A DNA stretch of 64,000 bases from JALHOM01 sp964444225 (lineage in GTDB: Bacteria; Patescibacteriota; Saccharimonadia; Saccharimonadales; 2-12-FULL-41-12), in contig CAYUFM010000001.1 in NCBI GenBank assembly GCA_964444225.1, forward strand, positions 62,001 to 126,000. The letters are read 5' to 3'. Under the pieces are notes generated by a model. The model did no database searches and was not told the origin of the DNA. It worked only from the letters and a program-made list of their open reading frames with translations. How positions within the stretch are numbered: the first letter of the stretch is position 1; each line of letters begins with the position of its first letter. Below are positions 52,272 to 61,566 of the stretch, one piece after another. A program made the position numbers and the translations under genes.

Positions 52272-53330
52272 ATGCTTTTTACTGATATTAGGTTACAAAA
52301 CTTTCGATCATATATTGAGTCGTCTTTTGAGCTTGGTCCAGGGGTAAATATTGTTGTGGGACCCAACACCGCCGGCAAGACTAACTTACTCGAGGCTTTA
52401 ATGTTAAGTGCGGTTGGAAAGTCGTATAAAGGTAGCGACTCTTTACTGGTAATGTCAGATAAAGACTGGGCTAGAGTTGACACGCACACCAACCATAATC
52501 AATCTAGAGTAGTGAAAATTTCTAAAACCCCAGAAGATAAAACATCAAAAATATTTGAAATTGATGATAAACAATACAAAAAACTTACACTTAATAATAA
52601 ATTCCCGGTTGTTTTGTTTCAGCCCGATGACCTTAATTTGTTAATTCTTGAGCCTTCTTCAAGGCGTGAGTATTTAGACGGTTTCATCGAGCAGTTTGTT
52701 GAAAGCCACGCAGAAGTTTTGTCTAAAATGAAACGTGCCTTGACTCAGCGTAACAGTCTATTAAAACAGCCAACAATAAACAAAAACCATTTATTTACAT
52801 GGGATTTACGTTTTTGCGAACTTTCATCTGAGCTTGTTCGGAGTCGCTTAAAAACCCTCGATTTAATTAACGCAAAACTTGCAAATGTATATAGTTCCCT
52901 TGCGGGTAAAAAAACAAAGGTTGAATTAATATATCAATCCAAAATAAACACCACAAACTACTCAGCCAATTTAATGAATTTATTAGAAAGAAACCTAGAG
53001 GTTGATAGGGTGCGCGGTTTTACGTCATGCGGTCCACATCGTGACGACATTGTTGCTTGTTTTGATAAAGAACCGTTAGTAAATTCAGCGTCTCGTGGTG
53101 AAGCGCGTACTTTTATCTTAGCCTTAAAAATTCTAGAGTTAGAGATTTTAGAATCAGAGACTAGCAAGCGCCCTTTACTGCTCCTGGATGACGTTTTTAG
53201 TGAGCTGGATGGTGCAAGGCGTCGTGCTTTGACTAATTACTTAAATGGCTACCAAACGATCATTACAACGACCGACGCTGACGCCATTATGCAAGACTTC
53301 GCGGATAACTCCAATAAAATTACTATTTAG
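52272..53330 (+). CDS. recF: DNA replication and repair protein RecF
   Basis: 352 residues, SMC-like ABC ATPase. Walker A GPNTAGKTNLLEA near the N-terminus, signature region SRGEARTFILALKI, Walker B LLLLDDVFSELDGARRR. It loads RecA at gaps on SSB-coated DNA. The usual dnaA-dnaN-recF order holds, although TATAAT at 52258-52263, 8 nt before the ATG, suggests an own leaderless start. The next gene is convergent and begins 1 bp after the stop. Confidence 0.96.
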   Translation: MLFTDIRLQNFRSYIESSFELGPGVNIVVGPNTAGKTNLLEALMLSAVGKSYKGSDSLLVMSDKDWARVDTHTNHNQSRVVKISKTPEDKTSKIFEIDDKQYKKLTLNNKFPVVLFQPDDLNLLILEPSSRREYLDGFIEQFVESHAEVLSKMKRALTQRNSLLKQPTINKNHLFTWDLRFCELSSELVRSRLKTLDLINAKLANVYSSLAGKKTKVELIYQSKINTTNYSANLMNLLERNLEVDRVRGFTSCGPHRDDIVACFDKEPLVNSASRGEARTFILALKILELEILESETSKRPLLLLDDVFSELDGARRRALTNYLNGYQTIITTTDADAIMQDFADNSNKITI

Positions 53331-53331
53331 C

Positions 53332-54003
53332 TTATTCTTCACCAGTATACTTAAATTGTATTTTTGGTTTTTGATTATTATTTATATCATCTAGAATATG
53401 ATCTGGTACTTCTTTGTATAGATGTTTACTTAGTATTATCTGGGGTGGATTTGTGATTATCTTCCACGTGTTGACATCTTTTTTCAGAACGATTTTTAGT
53501 GTGTCTGCATTAAATTCGTCAGCTCCGTTATATAACAGTGTTGTTGCGTACCACTCACCAAAATCATAAAGCTTACCTTTCTGTATAAGATATTGATCTA
53601 TATTAAACACCCCTGCTTTTATTACACTGGTTATGTTTGTGGTTTCTGAATCTAAAATTGAATTTAATTTTTCTTCTGAGTAAGTAGGATTGATTTCTAG
53701 TTTTTTGTCCGTAGAATCAAGATTTATACCCATAGTTCCATTTGCGTAACCTGGTGATCCAGTGTAAACAGCCACGTATTGGGCTTTTTTTAGCCTAACC
53801 TCTGTTTGTGATAATGTAATTTTTTTAACTTTTTTAGTATCTCGGTTTTTTTCATATTCTTGTTTTTCTACTAAATAAAGTTCACTTATATTTTTGTGTT
53901 TTAATTCCAAATTTACTGTGCTCATAAAATAATATATAGAAGCACCAATTACAGTAAATAAAACAAGAAGGACAGAAAAACTCACCTTTTTAGTTGTTGA
54001 CAT
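53332..54003 (-). CDS. hypothetical single-pass membrane protein, end of the T4SS operon
   Basis: About 223 residues from the ATG at 54003 (MSTTKK); a longer frame from 54048 would overlap the previous gene deeply. One helix (about 7-27, VSFSVLLVLFTVIGASIYYFM) near the N-terminus, and an extracellular/pseudoperiplasmic domain rich in beta structure (YTGSPGYANGTMGINLDSTDKKLEINP; ADTLKIVLKKDVNTWKIITNPPQIILSKHL). A VirB8-like or NTF2-fold protein is possible from its layout, but no motif proves it. It overlaps the 124-residue gene by 14 bp, so it is translationally coupled. Confidence 0.72.
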   Translation of the reverse strand: MSTTKKVSFSVLLVLFTVIGASIYYFMSTVNLELKHKNISELYLVEKQEYEKNRDTKKVKKITLSQTEVRLKKAQYVAVYTGSPGYANGTMGINLDSTDKKLEINPTYSEEKLNSILDSETTNITSVIKAGVFNIDQYLIQKGKLYDFGEWYATTLLYNGADEFNADTLKIVLKKDVNTWKIITNPPQIILSKHLYKEVPDHILDDINNNQKPKIQFKYTGEE

Positions 54004-54364
54004 CACTGAGCTCCTTTGCGGTTGGATTCTCGTAATCACTAAATTCAATTATGCTTTCAGTTGGGTTGTATCCTTGGTCTCTTAACCAGTCCATTGCTTT
54101 CTCTCTTCCTCTTGGTGAGCTTGTCGAGATGGAAAAGATGAAATAGTTACTGTCTTTATCATTGCCCAAATATGTGATCGTGAATGGCCCATTAACTTCT
54201 TGAATAAGTATTGCTGTTTCACCTCCCTCTTCGTGTGTATCTTCAACGTCTTTGACTCCAGTATTTGTGTTTGTCTGAGTCAATAAAAAAATAAATAAAA
54301 CCAAGAAAATAAAAACCCCCAACACCACAAGTATTTTCTTAGAAAAGTATTTATACTCTTTCAT
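53990..54364 (-). CDS. small hypothetical membrane protein of the T4SS operon
   Basis: 124 residues. One helix (about 11-31, ILVVLGVFIFLVLFIFLL) and a small soluble domain (ILIQEVNGPFTITYLGNDKDSNYFIFSI...). No family is recognised. Its start overlaps the stop of the lysozyme/M23 gene (TAATG), and its end overlaps the next gene, so it is coupled to the secretion genes. A role as a small accessory subunit is inferred. Confidence 0.72.
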   Translation of the reverse strand: MKEYKYFSKKILVVLGVFIFLVLFIFLLTQTNTNTGVKDVEDTHEEGGETAILIQEVNGPFTITYLGNDKDSNYFIFSISTSSPRGREKAMDWLRDQGYNPTESIIEFSDYENPTAKELSDVNN

Positions 54365-55590
54365 TAGTTTGGGGTGTCCTCAAATATTTTATTTAATAAA
54401 GGAATGAATCCGGGATCTCTGCAACATTGTCTGCCGCCAAACTCCCCTTTTGGAGAGCCTCTATCTATGTGTAGGTGTGGTGGGGTGTCATCTGCGCATC
54501 TTGTTGGGCCTACTTCTGCGATTTTCTGCCCAGCTGTTACTCTGTTGTTATCATCATCATCAACATTAACATTTTTTATATGGCCGTACCAATATGACCA
54601 ACCGTCATCTCCAACTAATTGAAACTGTTTACACTCTTGGGGTGCCGGTGCAGTTCTGCCAAAACCTGGTCTATAACGGAAATTTTCTATTTTGCCGCTG
54701 GTAATGGCGTATACAGGGTCTCCCTCGGGTCTAAATAAGTCTGCTGCTGGTGTGCCGTCATGGTGACATGTAGTTTGTCGACACGGTAGATTAACTCCAG
54801 ATTTTCGTACTGGTAGTGCATAGCCGTCGGAAGTTATTGCAGCGTTTTCTCCTGGCATTGAGCTTGTGGTGCAAGTTTGAGTGCTACTAGACGTAGTTGT
54901 GGTAGTAGTACCCTCGTTGCCGTATTTAGATTTTGCTGCTACCGCCCTACCTATACGGTCGGCCATTGCTTTTACTCCAGCACCCTCCATTAATACTTCA
55001 TAAACCTCAGTGGCTTTTTCGAGTGTAGTTGTTTCTTTAAGTTTTGGGAGCATATTGCTATATCCGGTTGGGCTTGAGTTGTTCATATGCCACCAGACTA
55101 AATCAAGCTGGGTCTCTAGTAAATGTATTGGACTAGTAATCCCAGCCTGTTTGGCGTAATTAATGGCTCTACCTCCGGCATCCCACTGGATTAAACCCCA
55201 TGCCTTACCAACTCCCACTCCAAACCCAAAGATCGCCGGATCCTTAGTATCTGGCCCTACTTGAGAATTTTCTGGATTAAACCCTGACTCTCTGGATATG
55301 TTGCCCATAATTCCGGCAACCTGGTTTACAGTAAGGCCCTTACCAATAAAATAATTCCAAACTTTTTCTTCATTATCAGAGCCAGATAAGTCCGAAGTCG
55401 TTCCGTTTGTAGTACACACACAGTCGCCTCCTTCACATCCTGTCTCGATATCGTAATAAGGAATATACTCATTATATAGTTTTTTTTGCTCGGTACTTAA
55501 AGCTTGTATTCTTTGAGTAAACAACGAAAAGCAAAACACAAATAAAGTTAATCCAAGTAAGATTTTTTTAAAAAAAGTAAGTGTTTTCAT
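54364..55590 (-). CDS. bifunctional peptidoglycan hydrolase: phage-type lysozyme + M23 peptidase (VirB1-like)
   Basis: 408 residues. A signal peptide (1-30). Residues about 70-205 match the phage tail lysozyme (Phage_lysozyme2) family: VWNYFIGKGLTVNQVAGIMGNISRESGFNPENS with the catalytic-type Glu in RESGF, and GLIQWDAGGR. A Ser/Thr linker follows. From about 265, a LytM/M23-like domain: HHDGTPAADL (HxxxD, slightly extended), YWYGHIKNV and PPHLHID (the HxH). It cuts glycan and peptide parts of the wall, making a hole for the secretion channel. It is next to the VirB4 genes, like VirB1 hydrolases of conjugation systems. Confidence 0.9.
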   Translation of the reverse strand: MKTLTFFKKILLGLTLFVFCFSLFTQRIQALSTEQKKLYNEYIPYYDIETGCEGGDCVCTTNGTTSDLSGSDNEEKVWNYFIGKGLTVNQVAGIMGNISRESGFNPENSQVGPDTKDPAIFGFGVGVGKAWGLIQWDAGGRAINYAKQAGITSPIHLLETQLDLVWWHMNNSSPTGYSNMLPKLKETTTLEKATEVYEVLMEGAGVKAMADRIGRAVAAKSKYGNEGTTTTTTSSSTQTCTTSSMPGENAAITSDGYALPVRKSGVNLPCRQTTCHHDGTPAADLFRPEGDPVYAITSGKIENFRYRPGFGRTAPAPQECKQFQLVGDDGWSYWYGHIKNVNVDDDDNNRVTAGQKIAEVGPTRCADDTPPHLHIDRGSPKGEFGGRQCCRDPGFIPLLNKIFEDTPN

Positions 55591-55593
55591 TAT

Positions 55594-58527
55594 TTATCTT
55601 CCGTCTGGTGAAAAATGAGGTGCATCGTCTAGGCCATACCACTTGTAGCCATATTGTTCAGCATTTGATCTTAACCAGTTGTTCATTGGTTGGTTCCAGT
55701 CTATAGCTATGCCAAGTTGATGGTTCGATGTTCCTGGGCTTGCGACGGGGTTGCCACCTATTCCACAGCCTGGCTTGCAGTTGAATAAATAGGTTTGGCG
55801 AGCCATCGACCTAAATCCTTCAGCAGCAGTTATGCTTGATATTCCGGCAGCTTTAGCATCGTCGACCATCTTAACTATAATGCCAGATACCCTAGAATTA
55901 ACAACTAATTTTCCACCCGCTCCAGGTACATCAGATAGGTCTCCTGTTTCTGGCACGCTTTCAACAGCGCAAACACGAATTGGCACTTTATTGCCCGAGC
56001 TATAGCCATCAGCAACTCCCAGATCCTTGGTTCCTGGCGCACAAGACACCGAAGTCGAATCTGACTTCAAAGTTGTAGTATCGATTGTTGAACCAGCAGC
56101 CTCGGTTATTTGACTTGATTGGTTAGAAGTGCTGGTGTTTTCTGGAACTATTCCTGAATCAACACATGCTTTTTTGACGTCTTCGGACTCTTCTGGTCCG
56201 ATTCCACAGTATTCGCTCAATAATGTTCGAGCACTTGCTACATATATTTGATATCTGAAGAACATCTCTTGCTCAGATGAATCGATTTGCACCTGATCAC
56301 CACTAAAAGTAGGCTTGTATTTACTACAGACCGAATAGTCGGAGTTGTTTTCTAGTTGCGCAATACTTACATCAAGTGATTCTAGGCTTATTCCTGTTGG
56401 GTTATTTACAATCTTTACACCAAAACATTTACTATATTTGTTATTCAAATCCTCCAATTGCCCCTCTACAATATCTGCATTTTCTTCGATATTACCAAAA
56501 CTTGGATCGTCTAGCATTTCTAGCGGTATACCGTATTCGCTTATGCCATAAATAGATGATGAAGCGGCAGATATTTTATCACTGTCAAAAACGTTGAAGG
56601 CATTGAGCCAATTACCCGGATTGATCGATTTAGAGAATATATCTACAAGCGACTCTGAACGAACAGCGGCTAATCTCAAATATATCGTATTTGCTAAAGA
56701 TTGGTAATTATTCACATCAAAATATCTTTCAAGACTAGAAGAATCTTTCATCCTAGCAAGCTTTGATTCTTCATCGAGTTTAGCGGCTTTCTCTGGTGAT
56801 AATTGTGTACCTCCAAGGCTAACCATTGCTGATGATTGTGCTAATTTACCCCCCATCCCAGTAACAGCACCTAATTTATCACCCACTTCAGCGGTATTAA
56901 CAGCACCGTCACTTAAAAAAGATACCAACTTATTGGTCATTTCTTCAGTGCTAGGTAGTTGCGCAACGGCTAGTCCTTTATTTAAAGCGCTATTTACAAT
57001 GTCGGCTAGATTACTAATTACCGGGAGTCCTGCTACTGCATTAATAGCTGAGCAACCATCTTTTAGCGTGGGGTTGGTTAAAGGATTATCAAGACCTATC
57101 GCACTAAACAGCGCACCGGTTGGTGATATTGGGAAATTTAATGCAATATCTACTGCCTTAAATATTCTATTTTTATCATTATTAGCAGCGGCAATAGCTT
57201 CTTCGGGTATTTGTGCACCGTATTGTGGATCTTGCTCGCTTTCATATTGCAAAGGTGCCGCATTTAATAAGTGTCTACCACTTTCTTCATCATACGCAAC
57301 ATCGTGTAAAACGCGTATATCGTCTAAATCAGCTCCACCATCCTGGATGTCGGAGGCGCCAGAAACAAAACTATAAAATACTTTAACCATTTTATCGACA
57401 GATTCAGCGTTCACTTCCTCTGTAGCATTGCCTATTTCGCTGACGCTACACATGATTCCTAGAGCTGCGACAGGGCCTCCGGCTTTTATCGCTGCCGACC
57501 GAATTAACTTAATTTGTGCAGGTGTTTTGTTTGCTGTTTTTTGCTTCAAGTCATCTAGGAATTGTTTTGTTTTACCAGTAACGTTTACGTCGGTGCCACC
57601 GCTAATATGTTCATTAAATATTTCTTCTGAGGTTTTCTGGTTTTTACCAGACGTTTTTGTATCGACTGAAAGGTCGCGGTAAGAGCGAAATCTATTAAAA
57701 CCATCCAATGCTACACCCGCTTTTTTAACACTTAAACGGCTATTAAGTGGTCCAATAGCCTTTGATGTTAAACCTCCAGCAGATGATGCTAGGCGACTCG
57801 TATATCTAGCTACCGAGCGAAGTTCTTGTGCCGATGATCTACCTGGTAGAAAATGTACTATTCTAGTAGTTTCGGCTAGCCTAGAGCCGTCTCTGCGGAC
57901 ATTTGTTCCGGTTATTTGGTTTACTTGTTTAACTTCAGCACCAGGTATTTCTTTTTGTATGCCGTCGATAATACCGGTGTTTCTTGCTAGGCGCTCATCT
58001 ACTATTTCGTAGCCAGCTAATCTTCCCCTTCTGTTTTCGTTATATATTGGTCTTACACCATAATGCTTAGCCATGTTTTTTTCATGGACATTGTTAACTT
58101 TTCTGCTCAATGCTCCTAGCCTGCCTTTTTCAGGGATTCCGGCTAGTACATAAACTTTATCGCTAATACTAATCTTTTCACTTAAATTATTTACCCTAGA
58201 TAAATATTTAGTCTGAAGAAAATTCCCAATATGTAATATTTCAAATGGCCCCTGCAGGATACTAAATAAACCAGCTCCACCAATTCCTAATACCCCTACG
58301 GTAGCAATAATAGCGCTACGTTTGCGCAAGTTTCGTGATAGTCTTGAGCGAAACTTCTTTCCCACTGGTTGTTTCTCATCACTGGTGAATGTGGGTGCAC
58401 TTTCTTTTTCTTTTAATTCATCAGGATCGTAGGGTTTATTGTCTTTTTCGTCAGGATTCTCCAGGCCTCGCCTAGCCGTGATGAAATCTGGTTCTATGGT
58501 TCGTTTTTCTTCTTCTTTTAAATCCAT
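55594..58527 (-). CDS. large T4SS-associated protein with C-terminal M15 (VanY-like) peptidase
   Basis: 977 residues. An acidic N-terminus, one clear membrane helix (about 73-93, AIIATVGVLGIGGAGLFSIL) and long Ala/Gly/Ser-rich, helix-prone stretches with no named family (perhaps VirB6/TrbL-like in place, but far fewer helices). Residues about 870-977 are an M15 D,D-carboxypeptidase-like domain: AEGFRSMARQTYLF, GTSNHQLGIAIDW (SxHxxGxAxD zinc motif) and APHFS (second His). Fusion of a wall peptidase to a secretion subunit is unusual. It is located between VirB4 (15 bp) and the lysozyme gene (3 bp). Confidence 0.85.
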   Translation of the reverse strand: MDLKEEEKRTIEPDFITARRGLENPDEKDNKPYDPDELKEKESAPTFTSDEKQPVGKKFRSRLSRNLRKRSAIIATVGVLGIGGAGLFSILQGPFEILHIGNFLQTKYLSRVNNLSEKISISDKVYVLAGIPEKGRLGALSRKVNNVHEKNMAKHYGVRPIYNENRRGRLAGYEIVDERLARNTGIIDGIQKEIPGAEVKQVNQITGTNVRRDGSRLAETTRIVHFLPGRSSAQELRSVARYTSRLASSAGGLTSKAIGPLNSRLSVKKAGVALDGFNRFRSYRDLSVDTKTSGKNQKTSEEIFNEHISGGTDVNVTGKTKQFLDDLKQKTANKTPAQIKLIRSAAIKAGGPVAALGIMCSVSEIGNATEEVNAESVDKMVKVFYSFVSGASDIQDGGADLDDIRVLHDVAYDEESGRHLLNAAPLQYESEQDPQYGAQIPEEAIAAANNDKNRIFKAVDIALNFPISPTGALFSAIGLDNPLTNPTLKDGCSAINAVAGLPVISNLADIVNSALNKGLAVAQLPSTEEMTNKLVSFLSDGAVNTAEVGDKLGAVTGMGGKLAQSSAMVSLGGTQLSPEKAAKLDEESKLARMKDSSSLERYFDVNNYQSLANTIYLRLAAVRSESLVDIFSKSINPGNWLNAFNVFDSDKISAASSSIYGISEYGIPLEMLDDPSFGNIEENADIVEGQLEDLNNKYSKCFGVKIVNNPTGISLESLDVSIAQLENNSDYSVCSKYKPTFSGDQVQIDSSEQEMFFRYQIYVASARTLLSEYCGIGPEESEDVKKACVDSGIVPENTSTSNQSSQITEAAGSTIDTTTLKSDSTSVSCAPGTKDLGVADGYSSGNKVPIRVCAVESVPETGDLSDVPGAGGKLVVNSRVSGIIVKMVDDAKAAGISSITAAEGFRSMARQTYLFNCKPGCGIGGNPVASPGTSNHQLGIAIDWNQPMNNWLRSNAEQYGYKWYGLDDAPHFSPDGR

Positions 58528-58542
58528 AATTAAGGTATTGCC

Positions 58543-60468
58543 TTACATACCTGGAGTTAATCGGTTTTGTAGATCAATTGTGCCGCCACCACCAGCGATC
58601 TCACCCATTTGTTCTACTTGTTGAACTTGAGCAGGGTTGGTGGTTATCAGATTTTGTTCTGTTGGGCTGGCGGCAATTTGGATATGGACATGACTTTGCC
58701 CTGCAAAGAACAACCCTTGACCTACCGGAAACTGTGAAAGGCGCTTTTTTTCTTCACTAGTAAGCTTAAATACATCAGATAAAATGTCTACAGCAGAAGG
58801 CGACTGCTTCAAAAGTATCTGCATGCTAGAGTTAGCAACAATCGCGCGTCCCATGCGTGAGCCCATAAAATCTTCCACATCTTGTGTTATTGTAGTAATC
58901 CCTAAATTATACTTACGAGCTCGTTTTGCTAGGCTAAATAAGAAGTTGGCGCTGTCTTCATATTTCATTAACTGCCAGGCTTCATCAACCACGAGAATTC
59001 GTCGTTTTTGGTCGGATTTAGTCTTATTCCAGATGTAGTTAAGCACAATAAACATAGCAACTGGTCGTAGCTCATCCTCCAGATCGCGGACATTGAAAAC
59101 TACCATTGGGTTATTGATGTTAATGTTGCTTTGCTGAGAGAAAATACCAGCGAAGGTACCGCTAGTGTATTTGCGCAGACGTTGTGCTAGTTGTGGCCCG
59201 CTACCTCCCATATGAAGCAAAGTGTCATAAAGATCATTTATAGTTGGAGGTTGTGAGACGTGAGTTAACGGGTCGTTAGTGATCCCGGCTTTGGCATAAG
59301 TTTCTATAAGTGCTGCGTCTAAATCGGCTTCTTCTGCTGGAGTCATGGCTGGTGCCATTAATCCACCACCATTGGCCGCCGAGTTCATTTGTGCCTGAGC
59401 GCCACCCATCATTAGTCTAAGTAGACCATGCAGAGTAATAAGATTGCTGCGCAGGGCATTGTCGGCTTCTTCGGTGTCTACAACCTGTGGTAGGTCGAAC
59501 GGATTTATGCGTGTCTGTGAGTTTAGGCTCAGACGCACATAGGCACCACCAACCGCCTCACAAAGTCTTTGATATTCGTTTTCTGGGTCAATAATAAATA
59601 TTTCTGTACCCATCATCATACTCCGGACGGCCTCTAGCTTAACAGTGAAGCTTTTACCTGCTCCAGATTTTGCAAAAACTACAGCATTGCCATTCTCTAG
59701 GGTAAATCTATCAAAAATCACCAGCCCTGAGTTGTGCATGTTGATCCCATAAAGTATGCCGTTGTCTTGAGTCAAGTCAGCACTAGTAAATGGAAAGCTG
59801 GTGCTGATAGCGCCAGTGTTCATGTTGCGACGGATCTGAAGCTGGTCGGTTAGTTGCGGTATTGTACTGTTGAGGCCTTGTTCTTGTTGTGAGCTTGCAG
59901 GTTTTGAGAAAACTAACTGTTGGCCCAAAATAGACTCGATCTTGTGCGATACAAACTCTAGCTCATCCATAGAATTAGCGTATACGGTAAAGTAAAGTCC
60001 AAACCTAAAGAATCTTTCTTCACCAACCTGTAGTTTGTCGCGCATTTCTTCGGCATCGATGATGGCATTTTGTGTAGCTGGGTCGCGTACTCGACCTTTC
60101 TCAGCATTAATCATTACACTTGCTTCTAGTTGAGCTACTTTTTTCTGGAGGTTTTTTAGTACAACTTGGCTTTCTACAGGGTAAACAAAGATAGACAGAT
60201 CAACCACTTCGTCAAGGTTTACCATACTGGAGAGCCATCCGGTACTGATCTGGCGCGGATAGCCATAGACAAAATATGTCCTAGCAAATCTAGTGCCAAT
60301 TTGAAAGAATGCCGGGCTGAACTCTACAGAGCTTGGTGCGATAAAATCACGTAGTGCCGTAATACCTTTACGAAACGCAGCGTCGACTTGTTGTTGCTCG
60401 AGCTGTTGTTGTGCCTGAGCCATAGCCACTGGGTCAAGTTGAGGTTTTTTGCCTCCAAAAATACCCAT
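58543..60468 (-). CDS. VirB4-like T4SS ATPase (C-terminal half of VirB4)
   Basis: 641 residues. The N-terminal 230 residues resemble the middle of TraC/VirB4. Walker A KSGAGKSF at 267-274, IFIIDPENEYQRLCEAVGGAYVRLS after it, Walker B RRILVVDEAWQLMK (about 490), and TQDVEDFMGS, VDILSDVFKLTSEEKK close the motor. This is the conjugative-coupling/pilus ATPase. The start ATG overlaps the stop of the preceding gene by 1 nt (TGATG), so the two are coupled. Confidence 0.93.
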   Translation of the reverse strand: MGIFGGKKPQLDPVAMAQAQQQLEQQQVDAAFRKGITALRDFIAPSSVEFSPAFFQIGTRFARTYFVYGYPRQISTGWLSSMVNLDEVVDLSIFVYPVESQVVLKNLQKKVAQLEASVMINAEKGRVRDPATQNAIIDAEEMRDKLQVGEERFFRFGLYFTVYANSMDELEFVSHKIESILGQQLVFSKPASSQQEQGLNSTIPQLTDQLQIRRNMNTGAISTSFPFTSADLTQDNGILYGINMHNSGLVIFDRFTLENGNAVVFAKSGAGKSFTVKLEAVRSMMMGTEIFIIDPENEYQRLCEAVGGAYVRLSLNSQTRINPFDLPQVVDTEEADNALRSNLITLHGLLRLMMGGAQAQMNSAANGGGLMAPAMTPAEEADLDAALIETYAKAGITNDPLTHVSQPPTINDLYDTLLHMGGSGPQLAQRLRKYTSGTFAGIFSQQSNININNPMVVFNVRDLEDELRPVAMFIVLNYIWNKTKSDQKRRILVVDEAWQLMKYEDSANFLFSLAKRARKYNLGITTITQDVEDFMGSRMGRAIVANSSMQILLKQSPSAVDILSDVFKLTSEEKKRLSQFPVGQGLFFAGQSHVHIQIAASPTEQNLITTNPAQVQQVEQMGEIAGGGGTIDLQNRLTPGM

Positions 60469-61379
60469 CAGAGCATTTCCTTCTCTAAGTTAGGCTGTGG
60501 AGCAACGCCCGGTCCCTTGGTGATTACTGGGGCGGTTAGATCGTTAAAATTTTTGAGTTGCTGACGAGTGGCTGTGTCTGGGTTGTAGCTGTCGTAGTAA
60601 AGTTCAATCAACTCCTGAGTATCTAGTGGCAGGCCCTGGATCCCACATTGCATCAATCCGCTTAAAACCGCCTGCACTCGATCACGAAGTTCGGTTTTCG
60701 CAGCCTCTAGTGATCCTTCATTTATAACAATGTGAGTTTTGTTATTGCCGAACATATTAAAAATCCCATCAACCATAGTCCTGCTGGATGCTAGTGGTTT
60801 TTCCTTTTGTTCCTCTACCACCGGAAAATATGGCACCACAACATAAAAATGTTTATCCATAATATTGGTTTGGGCCGCCAGTGTATCTATAAAGTTTATG
60901 TAGTCGTCCATCAGTACCGATAACAACATATTTTCGTGTTCTATACGGATTTTATCTAATTTTTCTATGTATTCTCTAAGGTCAACTTTTTGCGAGCGGA
61001 TAAAAATTTGCACCGGAAAATAAAGCGAGTTTAAAAACCCCTGGTAGCTAAATTCTACAGCTTCTCTTTCCTGAGGACTCATAAGGTCAAAGTTTATAGA
61101 TTTTACCATAACAACAGACCTAAAAGAGCCGTCGTTCATGATGACTATTCCGTCGCGTATCTCGGCTATTTGTAGGATATTTTGAGTGCTGTTTTTGTTA
61201 ACAGGCTGAGGAGCTTTAGCTAATGGCTGTCCGCCAGGAATAGGACCGGAGGGTTGACCAGGTTGGACGGCATTTACTTGAAAATTTTGTTGTTGAGGAG
61301 CTTGCGTTTGTCCGCCCGATGCAAATCCAACAGGAGTAAATTGTTGTCCCTGACCATTTGGTTGATTATTTGGATCCAT
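60468..61379 (-). CDS. VirB4-like T4SS protein, N-terminal half (TraC_N-like)
   Basis: 303 residues. A Gln/Pro-rich start (about 1-60), then a domain resembling the VirB4 N-terminus: IAEIRDGIVIMNDGSFRSVVMVKSINFDLMSPQEREAVEFSYQGFLNSLYFPVQI, and LYYDSYNPDTATRQQL at the end. It has no P-loop. It immediately precedes the ATPase gene, so the two together equal one VirB4 of about 940 residues. It could separate membrane docking from ATP hydrolysis. Confidence 0.85.
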   Translation of the reverse strand: MDPNNQPNGQGQQFTPVGFASGGQTQAPQQQNFQVNAVQPGQPSGPIPGGQPLAKAPQPVNKNSTQNILQIAEIRDGIVIMNDGSFRSVVMVKSINFDLMSPQEREAVEFSYQGFLNSLYFPVQIFIRSQKVDLREYIEKLDKIRIEHENMLLSVLMDDYINFIDTLAAQTNIMDKHFYVVVPYFPVVEEQKEKPLASSRTMVDGIFNMFGNNKTHIVINEGSLEAAKTELRDRVQAVLSGLMQCGIQGLPLDTQELIELYYDSYNPDTATRQQLKNFNDLTAPVITKGPGVAPQPNLEKEML

Positions 61380-61566
61380 TTTTTATCTTTCCCTAGCCAA
61401 TAGGTTGTTTAGAGATAAAATAGCAGACCTAAATATGTCATTTTTGTTCAAAAAACTATAAAAATACCCCTCAACGTAACTGCTGTTATGTCTCGTTGTA
61501 TTTTGTAGTTTTTGATCAAAAGTCATCGTTTTTATGCCCACTATTTTATTTCTAAACAACCTATAT
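61380..61566. other. 187-bp gap inside the T4SS operon
   Basis: AT-rich, with no gene, repeat or clear terminator. The surrounding minus-strand genes probably continue as one transcript across it, but an internal promoter cannot be excluded. Confidence 0.4.
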
